Below are positions 30,949 to 40,315 of a stretch of 64,000 bases of DNA, in pieces. The position numbers were made by a program, and so were the translations under genes. Numbering within the stretch: the stretch's first letter is position 1; each line of letters opens with the position of its first letter. The DNA lies in NCBI RefSeq assembly GCF_900142965.1, contig NZ_FRCQ01000002.1, positions 309,648-373,647 on the forward strand, in the 5' to 3' direction. Under the pieces are notes generated by a model, which saw only the letters and a list, made by a program, of their open reading frames with translations, did no database searches and was not told the DNA's origin. The DNA comes from Rhizobacter sp. OV335. GTDB lineage: Bacteria; Pseudomonadota; Gammaproteobacteria; Burkholderiales; Burkholderiaceae_C.

Positions 30949-31751
30949 GCCGGCTGTCGATCCGCGGCGTGGGCCGCAGCTTCGCCGGCATGCATGGCGG
31001 CAGCCCGACGCTCGCGCTGCAGCCGACCGACCTGGAGGTCGCCGACAACGACTTCATCACGGTGCTCGGCCCGTCGGGCTGCGGCAAGTCGACGCTGCTG
31101 CGCATCGTGGCCGGGCTGGATGAGCCGAGCACCGGCCAGGTGCTGCTCGACGGCGAGCCGGTGCGCGGCCCGGGCGCCGACCGCGGCATGGTGTTCCAGA
31201 GCTACACGCTGTTCCCGTGGCTGACGGTGCGGCAGAACATCTGCTTCGGGCTGCGTGAGAAGGGCTTGCCCGAGGCGCAGCAGCGCGAGATCGCGCAGCG
31301 CTTCATTTCGGAAGTCGGGCTGGCGGGCTTCGAGTCGCACTACCCGAAGCAGCTGTCGGGCGGCATGCAGCAGCGCGTCGCGCTGGCGCGGGCGCTGGCC
31401 AACGACCCGAAGATCCTGCTGCTCGACGAACCGTTCGGCGCGCTCGACCACCAGACCCGCGCGCTGATGCAGGAGCTGCTGCTGTCGATCTGGGAGCTGC
31501 ACCGCAAGACGGTGCTGTTCGTCACGCACGACATCGACGAGGCGATCTTCATGGGCAACCGCTGCGCGGTGTTCAGCGCGCGGCCGGGCCGCATCAAGAC
31601 CGAGCTGGCGATCGACCTGCCGTACCCGCGGCACTACACGGTGAAGACGACGCCGCGGTTCTCGGAGTTGAAGGCGCGGCTGACCGAGGACATCCGGGCC
31701 GAGAGCATCAAGGCGGCCGGGATGGCCGAGGTCACGCGCCCGGCGGGCTGA
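30945..31751 (+). CDS. NitT/TauT-type ABC ATPase in the hut locus
   Basis: A 268-aa ATPase with all motifs canonical: GPSGCGKST, signature LSGGMQQR, Walker B ILLLDEPFGALD and H-loop THDIDEA. The GTG start at 30945 overlaps the permease stop as GTGA. It powers the preceding permease. An inverted repeat shared with the hutH end follows. Confidence 0.9.
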   Translation: MSRLSIRGVGRSFAGMHGGSPTLALQPTDLEVADNDFITVLGPSGCGKSTLLRIVAGLDEPSTGQVLLDGEPVRGPGADRGMVFQSYTLFPWLTVRQNICFGLREKGLPEAQQREIAQRFISEVGLAGFESHYPKQLSGGMQQRVALARALANDPKILLLDEPFGALDHQTRALMQELLLSIWELHRKTVLFVTHDIDEAIFMGNRCAVFSARPGRIKTELAIDLPYPRHYTVKTTPRFSELKARLTEDIRAESIKAAGMAEVTRPAG

Positions 31752-31772
31752 GCCGCCTGCTGCCAGCGGGCC

Positions 31773-31819
31773 AAAAGTAGGCTCTTATGTGTCCCGGTTT
31801 GCCGTAGCAGCCTACTTTT
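31773..31819. terminator. Inverted repeat between the ABC ATPase and hutH ends
   Basis: AAAAGTAGGCT (31773-31783) pairs perfectly with AGCCTACTTTT (31809-31819) across a 25-base loop; the right arm covers part of the hutH stop codon. It lies between two convergent transcripts and gives each a T-rich 3' arm, so a bidirectional terminator is likely. Confidence 0.55.
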
Positions 31820-33326
31820 AGCCCTTTATCGACCCCGCATGCTCCAGCATGTCGACAGCCGCTTCGATGTCCGGCGCCATCAGCCGGTCTTCCTTCAGGA
31901 ATGGCACCCGCTCGCGCAGCCGCGCATGCAGGCACTCCAGCGCCGGCGACGAGCGCAGCGGCCGGTGGAAATCGAGCGCCTGGGCCGAGGCCAGCCATTC
32001 GATCGCGACGATGCCCGCCGTGTTGTCGAGCATCTGGTGCAGGCGGCGCGCAGCGTAGGTCGCCATCGACACGTGGTCTTCCTGGTTCGCCGAGGTCGGC
32101 AGCGAGTCGACGCTGGCCGGGTGCGCGAGCGACTTGTTCTCGGAAGCGAGCGCCGCCGCCGTCACCTGCGCGATCATGAAGCCGGAGTTGAGCCCGCCGT
32201 TCTCGACCAGGAAGGCCGGCAGCCCCGAGATGCCCGGATCCATCAGCATCGCAGTGCGCCGCTCCGACAACGCGCCGATCTCGGCGATCGCGAGTGCCAG
32301 GTTGTCGGCCGCGAAGGCCACCGGCTCCGCATGGAAGTTGCCGCCGGACAGCGCCTCCAGCGTGTCGGCGAACACCAGCGGGTTGTCGGAGACGCCGTTC
32401 GCCTCGGTCAGCAGCACGTTCCACGCATGCTGCATCTGGTCGAGGCAGGCGCCCATCACCTGCGGCTGGCAGCGCAGGCAGTACGGGTCCTGCACCTTGT
32501 CGCAATCGAGGTGCGACTGGCGCAGCGCGCTGCCGGCCAGCCAGCTGCGGAAACTCGCCGCCACCTTGCGCTGCCCCGGCTGGCCGCGCACCTTGTGGAT
32601 GCGGTCGTCGAACGGCGTGTCGGCACCCTTGGCCGCATCGACCGTCATCGCGCCGATGCCGATCGCCGCGTCGAAGATGCGCTCGAGCCGCTGCACCGCG
32701 ACCAGCGCGAGCGCGGTCGAGGCCTGCGTGCCGTTCAGCAGCGCGAGGCCCTCCTTCGGACCGAGCACCAGCGGCTCGATGCCGGCATGCGCGAGCGCCT
32801 GCAGCGCCGGGACGCGCTTGCCGTCGACGAAGGCCTCGCCGACGCCGATCAGCACGCCGCTCAGGTGGGCCAGCGGCGCGAGGTCGCCCGACGCGCCGAC
32901 CGAGCCCTTCTCGGGCACCACCGGCAACACGTCGGCGGCCAGCAGCGCGAGCAGCGCATCGATCACCTGGGGCCGCACGCCCGACACGCCGTGCGCGAGG
33001 CTGGCGGCCTTCAGCAGCAGCATCAGCCGCACCACCGGCGCCGGCATCGGCTGGCCGATGCCGGCGCTGTGCGACAGCACCAGGTTCTTCTGCAGCTGGG
33101 CCAGCTGGTCGTCGGGGATGCGCGTCTGCGCGAGCTTGCCGAAGCCGGTGTTGATGCCGTAGACCGGCTCGTGGCGCGACATCAGCGTGGCCACCGCCTG
33201 CACGCTCGCCTCGATGCCGGCCCGCGCCGACGGCGCGATCGTGAAGCGGGCCCCGCCGGCGGCGGCGTCGAGCAGCATCGCCTTGTCGAGCTGGCCGGGG
33301 GTGATCAGGTGCGCAGGCGTCGTCAT
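31818..33326 (-). CDS. hutH: Histidine ammonia-lyase
   Basis: First pathway step, histidine to urocanate and ammonia. 502 aa with the self-cyclising Ala145-Ser146-Gly147 of the MIO cofactor in [15 protein letters not shown], Tyr56 in VYGINTGFG, and QEDHVSM. It is transcribed away from hutC with a HutC operator in the shared promoter, and separated from the hutU operon by the transporter genes. Confidence 0.97.
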   Translation of the reverse strand: MTTPAHLITPGQLDKAMLLDAAAGGARFTIAPSARAGIEASVQAVATLMSRHEPVYGINTGFGKLAQTRIPDDQLAQLQKNLVLSHSAGIGQPMPAPVVRLMLLLKAASLAHGVSGVRPQVIDALLALLAADVLPVVPEKGSVGASGDLAPLAHLSGVLIGVGEAFVDGKRVPALQALAHAGIEPLVLGPKEGLALLNGTQASTALALVAVQRLERIFDAAIGIGAMTVDAAKGADTPFDDRIHKVRGQPGQRKVAASFRSWLAGSALRQSHLDCDKVQDPYCLRCQPQVMGACLDQMQHAWNVLLTEANGVSDNPLVFADTLEALSGGNFHAEPVAFAADNLALAIAEIGALSERRTAMLMDPGISGLPAFLVENGGLNSGFMIAQVTAAALASENKSLAHPASVDSLPTSANQEDHVSMATYAARRLHQMLDNTAGIVAIEWLASAQALDFHRPLRSSPALECLHARLRERVPFLKEDRLMAPDIEAAVDMLEHAGSIKG

Positions 33327-33360
33327 GGGGGATCCTCGCAGGTCGCGGCAACGCGCCGCA

Positions 33361-33378
33361 AAGTGGTCTAGACAACTT
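33361..33378. promoter_or_regulatory. HutC operator 3 (hutH / hutC divergent promoter)
   Basis: AAGTGGTCTAGACAACTT differs from the perfect hutU palindrome at one position. It is placed 35 bases from the hutH start and 25 bases from the hutC start, so it fits both repression of hutH and autoregulation of hutC. Confidence 0.85.
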
Positions 33379-33402
33379 TAGCACAGGGGTAAGATCGGCC
33401 CC

Positions 33403-34125
33403 ATGAAATCCGGCGACAAGACGCTGCCCTACGAAGCAGTCAAGCATTCGATCCGACACCGCATCGCCGAGGGCGGCTGGCAGCCGGGCGTGAAGCTGCC
33501 CTCGGAGCGCGAGCTGGTGCAGGAGTTCGGCTGCGCCCGCATGACGGTGCACCGCGCGCTGCGCGAGCTCGAGGACGAAGGTCTGATCGAACGCCGCCAG
33601 GGCTCGGGCTCGTACGTGGCCGAGCTGCACCCGATCTCCAACCTGCTGCAGGTGCGCGACATCCACGACGAGATCGTCGAGCGCGGCCACCGCCACACCA
33701 CGCGGGTGTGCGGCGTCGAGCGCGTGAAGGCGAGCGCCGAGATCGCCACCGCGATGCGGCTGCGCAAGGGCGCCGCGGTGATCCGCTGCCGGCTGGTGCA
33801 CCTGGAGAACGGCGTGCCGATCCAGTACGAGGACCGGCATGTGAACCCGGCCCTCGCGCCCGACCTGCTGGCGCAGGACTTCACGCAGGTCACGCCGTCG
33901 CATGTGCTGTTCGAGCACGCACCGCTGACCGAAGCCGAGCAGGTGGTCGAGGCGGTGCTCGCGACCGACGAGCAGGCACGGCTGCTCGACGTGGCACCCG
34001 GCAGCGCGCTGCTGCAGGTGTCGCGGCGCACGCTGTCGCAAGGCGTCGTCGCATCGGTCGCACGGCTGGTGCACCCGGGCGCGCGCTACCGCCTGATCGG
34101 CAGTTTCTCGGCGGGCGGGTCGTGA
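33403..34125 (+). CDS. hutC: GntR-family histidine utilisation repressor
   Basis: A 240-aa repressor. The N-terminal winged helix has [19 protein letters not shown] and [17 protein letters not shown], followed by a UTRA ligand domain with [15 protein letters not shown]. HutC proteins bind urocanate and release hut operators. Divergent from hutH and surrounded by three matching palindromes, the assignment is strong. Confidence 0.95.
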   Translation: MKSGDKTLPYEAVKHSIRHRIAEGGWQPGVKLPSERELVQEFGCARMTVHRALRELEDEGLIERRQGSGSYVAELHPISNLLQVRDIHDEIVERGHRHTTRVCGVERVKASAEIATAMRLRKGAAVIRCRLVHLENGVPIQYEDRHVNPALAPDLLAQDFTQVTPSHVLFEHAPLTEAEQVVEAVLATDEQARLLDVAPGSALLQVSRRTLSQGVVASVARLVHPGARYRLIGSFSAGGS

Positions 34126-34180
34126 TCACCTCCTGATCAGACGACAATCCCGGCTCGATCGTTTGTTCAAGAGACCCGCC

Positions 34181-34954
34181 ATGCCCGCTCCCACCGCCCT
34201 GCCCGCTTCGCTGCCGCCCGCCCATGACCTGACCGATGCCGAGTTCGCCGAACTCGACGACCTGCTGGCGGCCACGCCCGAGCCCTTGCAGCCGGTCGAC
34301 GCGGTGATGCTCGACGGCTTCCTGTGCGGCGTGCTGGTGCAGCCGGTGATGCTGGAGCCGGCGACCTGGCTGCCGCATGTGTTCGACTTCGACGGCCAGC
34401 CGCTGCCCGACGACGTCGACGCCGCCTGGCTGGAGCGCACCAGCGCGCTGGTGCTGCGCCGCTATGCCGCGCTGAACCGCGCGATCGTCGAGGACGGCTG
34501 GTTCAACCCGCTGGTGCTGGAGTTCGACGACGAGCACCCGCCGGCCCCGCTGGCCGAAGGCGAGGTCGACCCGATGGAAGGGCTGGCCGAGGTGTCGCAG
34601 CCGCTGATGCCGTGGGTCGCCGGCTTCCAGCATGCTGCCATCTGCTTCCCTGATCTGATGGAATTGCCGCAGGACGAGGTGATGACCGCGCTGGCGCGGC
34701 TGTACCGCCACCTGCCGGCCGAGACCGACGAAGAGCGCGAGGTCGTCGCGACGCTCGACCGCGAGTACCCGCTGTCGACGCTGGACGACGCAATCGAGGA
34801 GATGGTCACGACCGTCGCCGAGCTGTCGGACCTGACGCGCGATGCGCGCTACAAGGTCGACACGGTCAAGCGCGAGACGCCCAAGGTCGGCCGCAACGAC
34901 CCGTGCCCCTGTGGCAGTGGCAAGAAGTTCAAGCAATGCCACGGAGCCACCTGA
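34181..34954 (+). CDS. UPF0149 (YgfB/YecA-like) protein with C-terminal SEC-C zinc motif
   Basis: A 257-aa protein. The UPF0149 domain has the hallmark [16 protein letters not shown] (about residues 43-58), and the C terminus ends in a SEC-C zinc motif [19 protein letters not shown], as in SecA tails. SEC-C tails bind SecB or ribosome-linked partners; the function of UPF0149-SEC-C proteins is not established. A second UPF0149 gene without SEC-C occurs at 42992. The start at 34181 is preferred to an upstream TTG. Confidence 0.85.
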   Translation: MPAPTALPASLPPAHDLTDAEFAELDDLLAATPEPLQPVDAVMLDGFLCGVLVQPVMLEPATWLPHVFDFDGQPLPDDVDAAWLERTSALVLRRYAALNRAIVEDGWFNPLVLEFDDEHPPAPLAEGEVDPMEGLAEVSQPLMPWVAGFQHAAICFPDLMELPQDEVMTALARLYRHLPAETDEEREVVATLDREYPLSTLDDAIEEMVTTVAELSDLTRDARYKVDTVKRETPKVGRNDPCPCGSGKKFKQCHGAT

Positions 34955-34958
34955 CCTC

Positions 34959-35726
34959 GTGAAATTGCAGTTGCTGTCGGACCTCCACCAGGAGACCGAG
35001 GCGTTTTCACCCGAACCAGCACCCGGTGCCGAACTGCTGGTGCTGGCCGGCGACATCGACAGCACCTGGAAGGCGCTCGACGCCTTTCGCGGCTGGCCGG
35101 TGCCGATCGTCTTCGTCGCCGGCAACCATGAGTTCGACGGCCGCGAGCTGAACGACACCTGGCCGGCGCTGCGGGCGCGCTGCGAAGCGCTCAGCTTCAC
35201 GATGCTGGAACGCGAGACCTGCGTGCGCACCGGCGCCGACGGCCGGCGCATCCGCTTCGCCGGCACGGTGCGCTGGTGCGATTTCGACCTGTTCGGCGAA
35301 GCGCAGCGCGAGAAATCGATGCGCGCCGGCTCGTACTTCATGAAGGTGCAGCGCTCGACGCTGAACGGCGAGGTCTTCGCCGCGCCGCAGGTGCGCGAGG
35401 AGGCGCTCGCCTGCCGCGCCTGGCTGGCCGCGGCGCTGGCCGAGCCCAACGATGCCGACGCGACCGTCGTCATCACCCACTTCGGCCCCAGCCTGCGCAG
35501 CGGCGACCCGCGCTACGGCAGCCAGGCCGGCACCGCGAGCTTCTGCAACGCCGACGACGACCTGCTGCCGCACGCCGACCTGTGGATCCACGGGCACGTG
35601 CACTGCCGGCACGACTACGAGGTGGCGCACGCGGGCGGCGTCACGCGCGTCGTCTGCAACGCGCGCGGCCACACGAAACGCGGCGAGAGCGCGGGCTACG
35701 ACGGATTGCGGGTGATCGAGGTCTGA
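34959..35726 (+). CDS. Calcineurin-like metallophosphoesterase
   Basis: A 255-aa two-metal phosphoesterase with LSDLHQE, VLAGDID, VAGNHEFDG, and the HGHVHC metal ligands near the C terminus. The substrate is unknown. The start is a GTG at 34959, four bases after the SEC-C gene stop and preceded by GGAG, so both genes are probably one operon. It ends 35 bases from a convergent hypothetical gene. Confidence 0.88.
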   Translation: MKLQLLSDLHQETEAFSPEPAPGAELLVLAGDIDSTWKALDAFRGWPVPIVFVAGNHEFDGRELNDTWPALRARCEALSFTMLERETCVRTGADGRRIRFAGTVRWCDFDLFGEAQREKSMRAGSYFMKVQRSTLNGEVFAAPQVREEALACRAWLAAALAEPNDADATVVITHFGPSLRSGDPRYGSQAGTASFCNADDDLLPHADLWIHGHVHCRHDYEVAHAGGVTRVVCNARGHTKRGESAGYDGLRVIEV

Positions 35727-35761
35727 TGCCGCGGCGCGCTCAGACGCGCTTGTTCGAAGCC

Positions 35762-36337
35762 TCAGGTGATCCCGAAAGCCTCAAGCGTCTTCGCGAAGAC
35801 ACTGGTGGCAGCGAATCGCCTGTGCAAATCTGTCTCCTCGAGCATTGCGGCGACATTCGCTTGTACGCGTTGCTTGAGCAACGCGGGAGCATGCGGGTCA
35901 TTCAATACCGACTCTTCAATCCCCCTGAGCTTGTCTGGCGCATCAAGGTCGCCGCCCGACAATTTCCGGAGGGCGCCTGGCAAAGCGCTCATCGTGTCCT
36001 TCAGAGTGGCACGTTGCGCGATGACTCGGCGCACCTCACGCGCCGAATCCAGGTCGAAGCCGAATTCCCGGAGGAACGTGGGCCTGCGTGTGAACAAGAA
36101 GATCTCCTGCAGCAACTCCGCAGGAAGATCAGGCCTCGCTTTCATCACGGCAATCGTCATGGGCCAGCCCTCATCCCTGGTCCACATCAGGTCAAATGGA
36201 TTGAGCCCGACCCTCGCACCTGAGCGTTGCCCGCTGAATTGCTTCTGCAAGCCGGGGTCATCCCCTGCTGAGTCGTTTCTCCTGGTCTTGGCGAGTTTTC
36301 TGACGAACTTGGGAAGCTTGGAAAGTTTGGGACGCAT
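35762..36337 (-). CDS. Hypothetical protein
   Basis: A 191-aa protein I do not recognise. The N terminus is basic (PKLSKLPKFVRKLAKTRR), followed by NPFDLMWTRDEGWPMTIAV and a helical C-terminal half containing TDLHRRFAATSVFAKTL. Base composition is less GC-rich than its neighbours, suggesting later acquisition. The start is uncertain: no strong ribosome-binding site precedes 36337. A 12-bp direct repeat GCTTGGAAAGTT spans the start region (36316 and 36345). Confidence 0.55.
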   Translation of the reverse strand: MRPKLSKLPKFVRKLAKTRRNDSAGDDPGLQKQFSGQRSGARVGLNPFDLMWTRDEGWPMTIAVMKARPDLPAELLQEIFLFTRRPTFLREFGFDLDSAREVRRVIAQRATLKDTMSALPGALRKLSGGDLDAPDKLRGIEESVLNDPHAPALLKQRVQANVAAMLEETDLHRRFAATSVFAKTLEAFGIT

Positions 36338-36424
36338 GCCTGCGGCTTGGAAAGTTGAAGGGTGGCGCTGAGTGGCTCACCGCGACAACAAGGTTCCGCG
36401 CCGATCAAGCCCGATTCGCCAGCT

Positions 36425-36640
36425 TCATCGGCCGCGGGACGTGATGCGGCTCATCCACTGCAGCGGTGCCGGCGCGGTGGCGCCCGGCAAGAACGCATCG
36501 AACTCGCTGTCGCGCGGCGGTGACAGGCTCATGTCGAGCCCGAACGCGGTGCCGTAGTCGGCTGCCTCGGGTTCCACCTGGCGCGGCGCGCGGCGCGTGG
36601 CCAGCGACGCCAGCCAGGACCATCCGGATGCCAGGTTCAT
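36425..36640 (-). CDS. Small hypothetical protein
   Basis: A 71-aa protein starting MNLASGWSWLASL, with GGAG eight to nine bases before the ATG. The body is mostly polar (EPEAADYGTAFGLDMSLSPP, ending QWMSRITSRGR) and shows no domain I recognise. It lies downstream of argP in the same direction, separated by about 100 bases. Confidence 0.5.
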   Translation of the reverse strand: MNLASGWSWLASLATRRAPRQVEPEAADYGTAFGLDMSLSPPRDSEFDAFLPGATAPAPLQWMSRITSRGR

Positions 36641-36744
36641 GATGTCGCTCCACGAGTGCTTGTGACAATCAGTGTCGGATGCGACAGGGTGGTGCTGAAG
36701 CCCGAAATGAGGCACCGGGACAGTGCAGTTCGTGCCGCCGTGGT

Positions 36745-37665
36745 TCAAGTCACATCCAGCGCCGTGCGCGCACCGGCCAGCAACGCGTCGCCGACGCGGT
36801 CGAGCAGGCCGACGCGCGCCGACGGCGCCGCGCCGTCCGGCCCGAGCTTCCACTGGTGCCAGTACAGCCGCACCGCCAGTCGGTCGTCCGGCCGCAGCGC
36901 CACCAGCGCGCCGCTGTCGAGCAGCGGGCGCGCCTGCAGTTCCGGCACCACGCCGATCCCCCAGCCCATCGCCGCCGCCCGCACATAGGCCTCGGACGAC
37001 GGCACATAGCGCTCGCTCAGCCGCGGCTCGCGCACGCCGAAGGCCTTCGACGCCCACTGCTGCTGCATGTCGTCCTTGCGGTTGAAGATCAGGAACGGCA
37101 CCTGCGCGAAGTTCGCCAGGTTCAGCCCCTGCGGCAGCATGTCGGCGATGAAGCCGGGGCTCGCGACCGCGGTGTAGTGCATCGCGCCGAGCGGCACCAC
37201 GCGGCAACCGCGCAGCGCCTCGCTGACGCTGGTCACGCAGCCGAGCACCGCGCCCTGGCGCAGCCAGTCGTGCGTGAAGTCCTGATCGTCGACCACCAGC
37301 TCCAGCGACAGGCCCTCATGCACCAGCGCGTCGAGCGCCGGCAGCACCCAGGTCGCGAGGCTGTCGGCGTTCACCGCGATCGGCAGGCGCTGGTCGGAGG
37401 CCGGCGCCTCGCCCAGCTCATGCGCCAGGTCGGCGCGCATGGCCTGCAGCTGCCGGGCAAAGCGCAGCAGCAGCTTGCCGGGCTCGGTCAGGCGCAGCGG
37501 GCGCGAGCGCACCACCAGCGGCTGGCCGACCTGCAGCTCCAGCGTGCGCAGCCGCTGCGAGACGGCCGATTGCGTGATCGCCAGGCGCTGCGCGGCGCGT
37601 TCGAAGCTCGTGGCATCGGCCAGCGCAGCCAGCGCATCGAGCGCGGCGGGATCCAGGTCTTTCAT
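36745..37665 (-). CDS. argP: LysR-family regulator ArgP
   Basis: A 306-aa LysR protein with DALAALADATSFERAAQRL and TQSAVSQRLRTLELQVGQP, typical of ArgP/LysG (IciA), and an effector domain. ArgP activates the basic amino acid exporter argO/lysE in response to lysine and arginine; here argO is divergent with 109 bases between, the classical arrangement. Confidence 0.92.
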   Translation of the reverse strand: MKDLDPAALDALAALADATSFERAAQRLAITQSAVSQRLRTLELQVGQPLVVRSRPLRLTEPGKLLLRFARQLQAMRADLAHELGEAPASDQRLPIAVNADSLATWVLPALDALVHEGLSLELVVDDQDFTHDWLRQGAVLGCVTSVSEALRGCRVVPLGAMHYTAVASPGFIADMLPQGLNLANFAQVPFLIFNRKDDMQQQWASKAFGVREPRLSERYVPSSEAYVRAAAMGWGIGVVPELQARPLLDSGALVALRPDDRLAVRLYWHQWKLGPDGAAPSARVGLLDRVGDALLAGARTALDVT

Positions 37666-37692
37666 AAGAAACCCTAATGCAAGCCGAGAAAT

Positions 37693-37708
37693 ATGAATCC
37701 TTCTTCAT
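37693..37708. promoter_or_regulatory. Candidate ArgP site in the argP-argO promoter
   Basis: ATGAA and TTCAT flank six bases (ATGAATCCTTCTTCAT), in the middle of the divergent argP/argO gap. LysR proteins bind such interrupted dyads. Placement is good; sequence specificity is not proven. Confidence 0.4.
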
Positions 37709-37774
37709 CTCTGCGCAAGCCTTGCCGACAATCCGACGGCCGCTTCTTGCCAATTCCCGCCCTTCGCCAACCTG

Positions 37775-38398
37775 ATGACCCCCGACCTCTCCACCGCATT
37801 CGCCCAAGGCTGGTTGATGACCGCCGGCCTGATCGTCGCGATCGGCGCGCAGAACGCGCTGGTGCTGCGCCAGGGGCTGGCGCGCGCGCATGTCGGCCCG
37901 GTCGTCGCGCTGTGCACCGCGTCCGACTGGCTGTTGATCCTGCTGGGGGTGTACGGGCTCGGTGCCGCGGTGCAGTCGATGCCGATGCTGCTGCAGGTGC
38001 TGCGCTACGCTGGTGCGGCCTTCCTGTTCCTGTATGGCCTGCGCTCGGCGCGCCAGGCCTGGCGCGGCGTCGATGCCGGCCTGCATGCGCGCGCCGGCGC
38101 CGGTGGCCTCGGCGCCACGATGGCCAGCGCGCTGGCGATGACCTACCTGAACCCGCACGTCTACCTCGACACCGTGCTGCTGCTGGGCACGGTCGGTGCA
38201 CAGCAGCCGGGCGACGGCCGCTTCGCATTCGCGGTCGGTGCGGGTCTTGCGTCGCTGATGTGGTTCGTGACGCTCGGCTATGGTGCCGCTGCGGCCTCGC
38301 GCTGGCTGCAGCGCCCGGTGGTGTGGCGGGCGATCGACGCCAGCGTCGCGGTGGTGATGTTCTGCGTGGCGGCCCAGCTGTTGTGGCGCCCGCTTTGA
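37775..38398 (+). CDS. argO: LysE-family amino acid exporter ArgO
   Basis: A 207-aa inner-membrane exporter with about six segments, expelling arginine or lysine. Family features are AIGAQNALVLRQGLARAHV near the N terminus and MTYLNPHVYLDT in the middle. Its divergent ArgP partner supports the assignment. dadA follows after 10 bases, so both may share a transcript. Confidence 0.92.
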   Translation: MTPDLSTAFAQGWLMTAGLIVAIGAQNALVLRQGLARAHVGPVVALCTASDWLLILLGVYGLGAAVQSMPMLLQVLRYAGAAFLFLYGLRSARQAWRGVDAGLHARAGAGGLGATMASALAMTYLNPHVYLDTVLLLGTVGAQQPGDGRFAFAVGAGLASLMWFVTLGYGAAAASRWLQRPVVWRAIDASVAVVMFCVAAQLLWRPL

Positions 38399-38408
38399 AG
38401 GAGCTTCA

Positions 38409-39716
38409 ATGAAAGTCGTCGTGTTGGGAGCCGGCATCATCGGCGTGAGCACCGCCTGGTACCTGCTGGAGCAAGGCCACGAGGTCACGGTGGTCGATCG
38501 CCAGAAAGACGCGGCGCTGGAAACCAGCTTCGCGAACGGCGCGCAGATCTCGGTCAGCTTCTGCGAGCCGTGGGCCAATGCCGGCGCGCCGCTGAAGGTG
38601 CTGAAGTGGCTGGCGCGCGACGACGCGCCGCTGCTGTTCCGCCCCAAGCTCGACCCGCACCAGTGGCGCTGGGGCCTGAGCTTCCTGCTGCAGTGCAACG
38701 ACGCCGCGTTCGAGCGCAACGTCGCGCAGCTGGTGGCGCTGGGCCGCTACAGCCACGACTCGCTGAAGGCACTGGTCGCGCAGACCGGCATCCAGTACGA
38801 CCGGCTGGAGCGCGGCATCCTGCACTTCTTCGCGACGCAGAAGGAGTTCGACGAAGGCGCCGCCGGTGCCGAGCTGATGCGCCACCACGGCGTCGACCGC
38901 CGCGTGCTGTCGCGCGACGAGGTGCTGAAGGTCGAGCCGGCGCTGCAGGGCTTCGCGAACGGCATCGCCGGCGGCACCTTCACGCCCAGCGACGAATCGG
39001 GCGATGCGCGCGTCTTCACGCAGCAGCTCGCGCTGCGCTGCCAGCAGCGCGGCGCGACCTTCCTGTACGAGCACGACATCGCCGGCATCGACGCGGCGGG
39101 CGGTGCGGTGCAGTCGGTGCAGTTGCGCCACCTGCCAACCGGCGAGCGCAGCGTGTTGAAGGCCGACACCTTCGTCGCCGCGATGGGCAGCTTCACCGCG
39201 CCGCTGCTGCGGCCGCTGGGCATCTACCTGAACATCTACCCGGCCAAGGGCTACTCGGCGACGCTGAAGCTGAAGCGGCCGGAAGCCGCCAGCGTCGCGA
39301 GCCTGCTCGACGACTCGCGCAAGATCGCGATCAGCCGGCTCGGCGACCACGTGCGCATCGCCGGCACCGCCGAGATGGCCGGCTACGACACCAGTCTCGA
39401 CAGCGCGACCTCGCGCGTGCGTTGCCAGGCGCTGATCGACCGCTACGAAGAGATCTTCCCGGGCGTCGCCGACACCAGCGAGCCGAATTTCTGGACCGGC
39501 CTGCGGCCCAGCACGCCGACCAACGTGCCCTACATCGGGCGCAGCAAGCTGTCGAACCTGTGGCTCAACGCCGGCCACGGCACGCTGGGCTGGACGCACG
39601 GCGCCGGGTCGGGCCGGGCGCTCGCCGAGCTGATGAGCGGCGTGCGGCCGGCGCTGGACTTCGGGTTCTGCGGCGAGGTGCCGCAAGCAGGGGCCACGCG
39701 GATGGTGGCCGCCTGA
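38409..39716 (+). CDS. dadA: D-amino acid dehydrogenase, small subunit
   Basis: An FAD-dependent, membrane-associated dehydrogenase of 435 aa that oxidises D-amino acids such as D-alanine to keto acids. It opens with VVLGAGIIGVSTAWYL, has SYEFANGAQIS-like FANGAQIS, and ends with NAGHGTLGWTHGAGSGRAL, all typical of DadA. GGAG lies just before the ATG. No alanine racemase (dadX) gene is adjacent. Confidence 0.94.
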   Translation: MKVVVLGAGIIGVSTAWYLLEQGHEVTVVDRQKDAALETSFANGAQISVSFCEPWANAGAPLKVLKWLARDDAPLLFRPKLDPHQWRWGLSFLLQCNDAAFERNVAQLVALGRYSHDSLKALVAQTGIQYDRLERGILHFFATQKEFDEGAAGAELMRHHGVDRRVLSRDEVLKVEPALQGFANGIAGGTFTPSDESGDARVFTQQLALRCQQRGATFLYEHDIAGIDAAGGAVQSVQLRHLPTGERSVLKADTFVAAMGSFTAPLLRPLGIYLNIYPAKGYSATLKLKRPEAASVASLLDDSRKIAISRLGDHVRIAGTAEMAGYDTSLDSATSRVRCQALIDRYEEIFPGVADTSEPNFWTGLRPSTPTNVPYIGRSKLSNLWLNAGHGTLGWTHGAGSGRALAELMSGVRPALDFGFCGEVPQAGATRMVAA

Positions 39717-39723
39717 TCCGGTC

Positions 39724-40206
39724 TTACCAGTTCGAGGCGACGTACTTGTTGCCGGCCGCCTTGTAGCGCTCGATCGCCTTCTTCAGCTCGACCGTCTCGT
39801 CGCAGCTCGCGCCGCAGACCTTGTTCAGCGACGCGAGGCGCTGCTCGGCGTTCGGCAGGTCGCCCTTCATCAGGAACAGCTCGCCGGAGTATTCGAGCGT
39901 GCCCTTGTGCTTCGGGTCGATGCGCAGCGCGGTGTCGTAGAACTTCTCCGAGGCGGCCAGGTCGGGCGTCTTCGCCTTGCGCAGGCTGTAGCCCATCAGG
40001 TTGTTCCAGTCGGCGCTGCCGGCGTCGTTGACCTTCTTCAGCTCGTCGATCGCGCCGGACCAGTTCTTCGCGGCGATCTGCGCGCGGGCGGCGCCCAGCT
40101 TGTCGGCGGCTGCAGCGGCCGGCGGCGCGCTGTCGGCAGCGAAGGCGCTGCCCAGGGCCAGGGCAAGCGTCGAGAGGGTCAGCAGGCGGGCGAATGTCGT
40201 GTTCAT
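39724..40206 (-). CDS. Secreted tetratricopeptide-repeat protein
   Basis: A 160-aa protein with a signal peptide ending at GSAFAADS and two to three TPR-like helical repeats, e.g. NWSGAIDELKKVNDAGSADW and AASEKFYDTALRIDPKHKG. Probably periplasmic; partner unknown. The start at 40206 was chosen at the signal peptide; a longer frame to 40266 has no support. Its end lies eight bases from that of convergent dadA. Confidence 0.8.
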   Translation of the reverse strand: MNTTFARLLTLSTLALALGSAFAADSAPPAAAAADKLGAARAQIAAKNWSGAIDELKKVNDAGSADWNNLMGYSLRKAKTPDLAASEKFYDTALRIDPKHKGTLEYSGELFLMKGDLPNAEQRLASLNKVCGASCDETVELKKAIERYKAAGNKYVASNW

Positions 40207-40315
40207 GATCGTCAGGTCCTTCGAGGGGTGGGTTGGCAGACACCATCGTCGGTGTCTTGCTGGCACTTACGGAGCGGATTGCGCCGACGGACGCATCCGC
40301 GATTGAAAGAAATTG

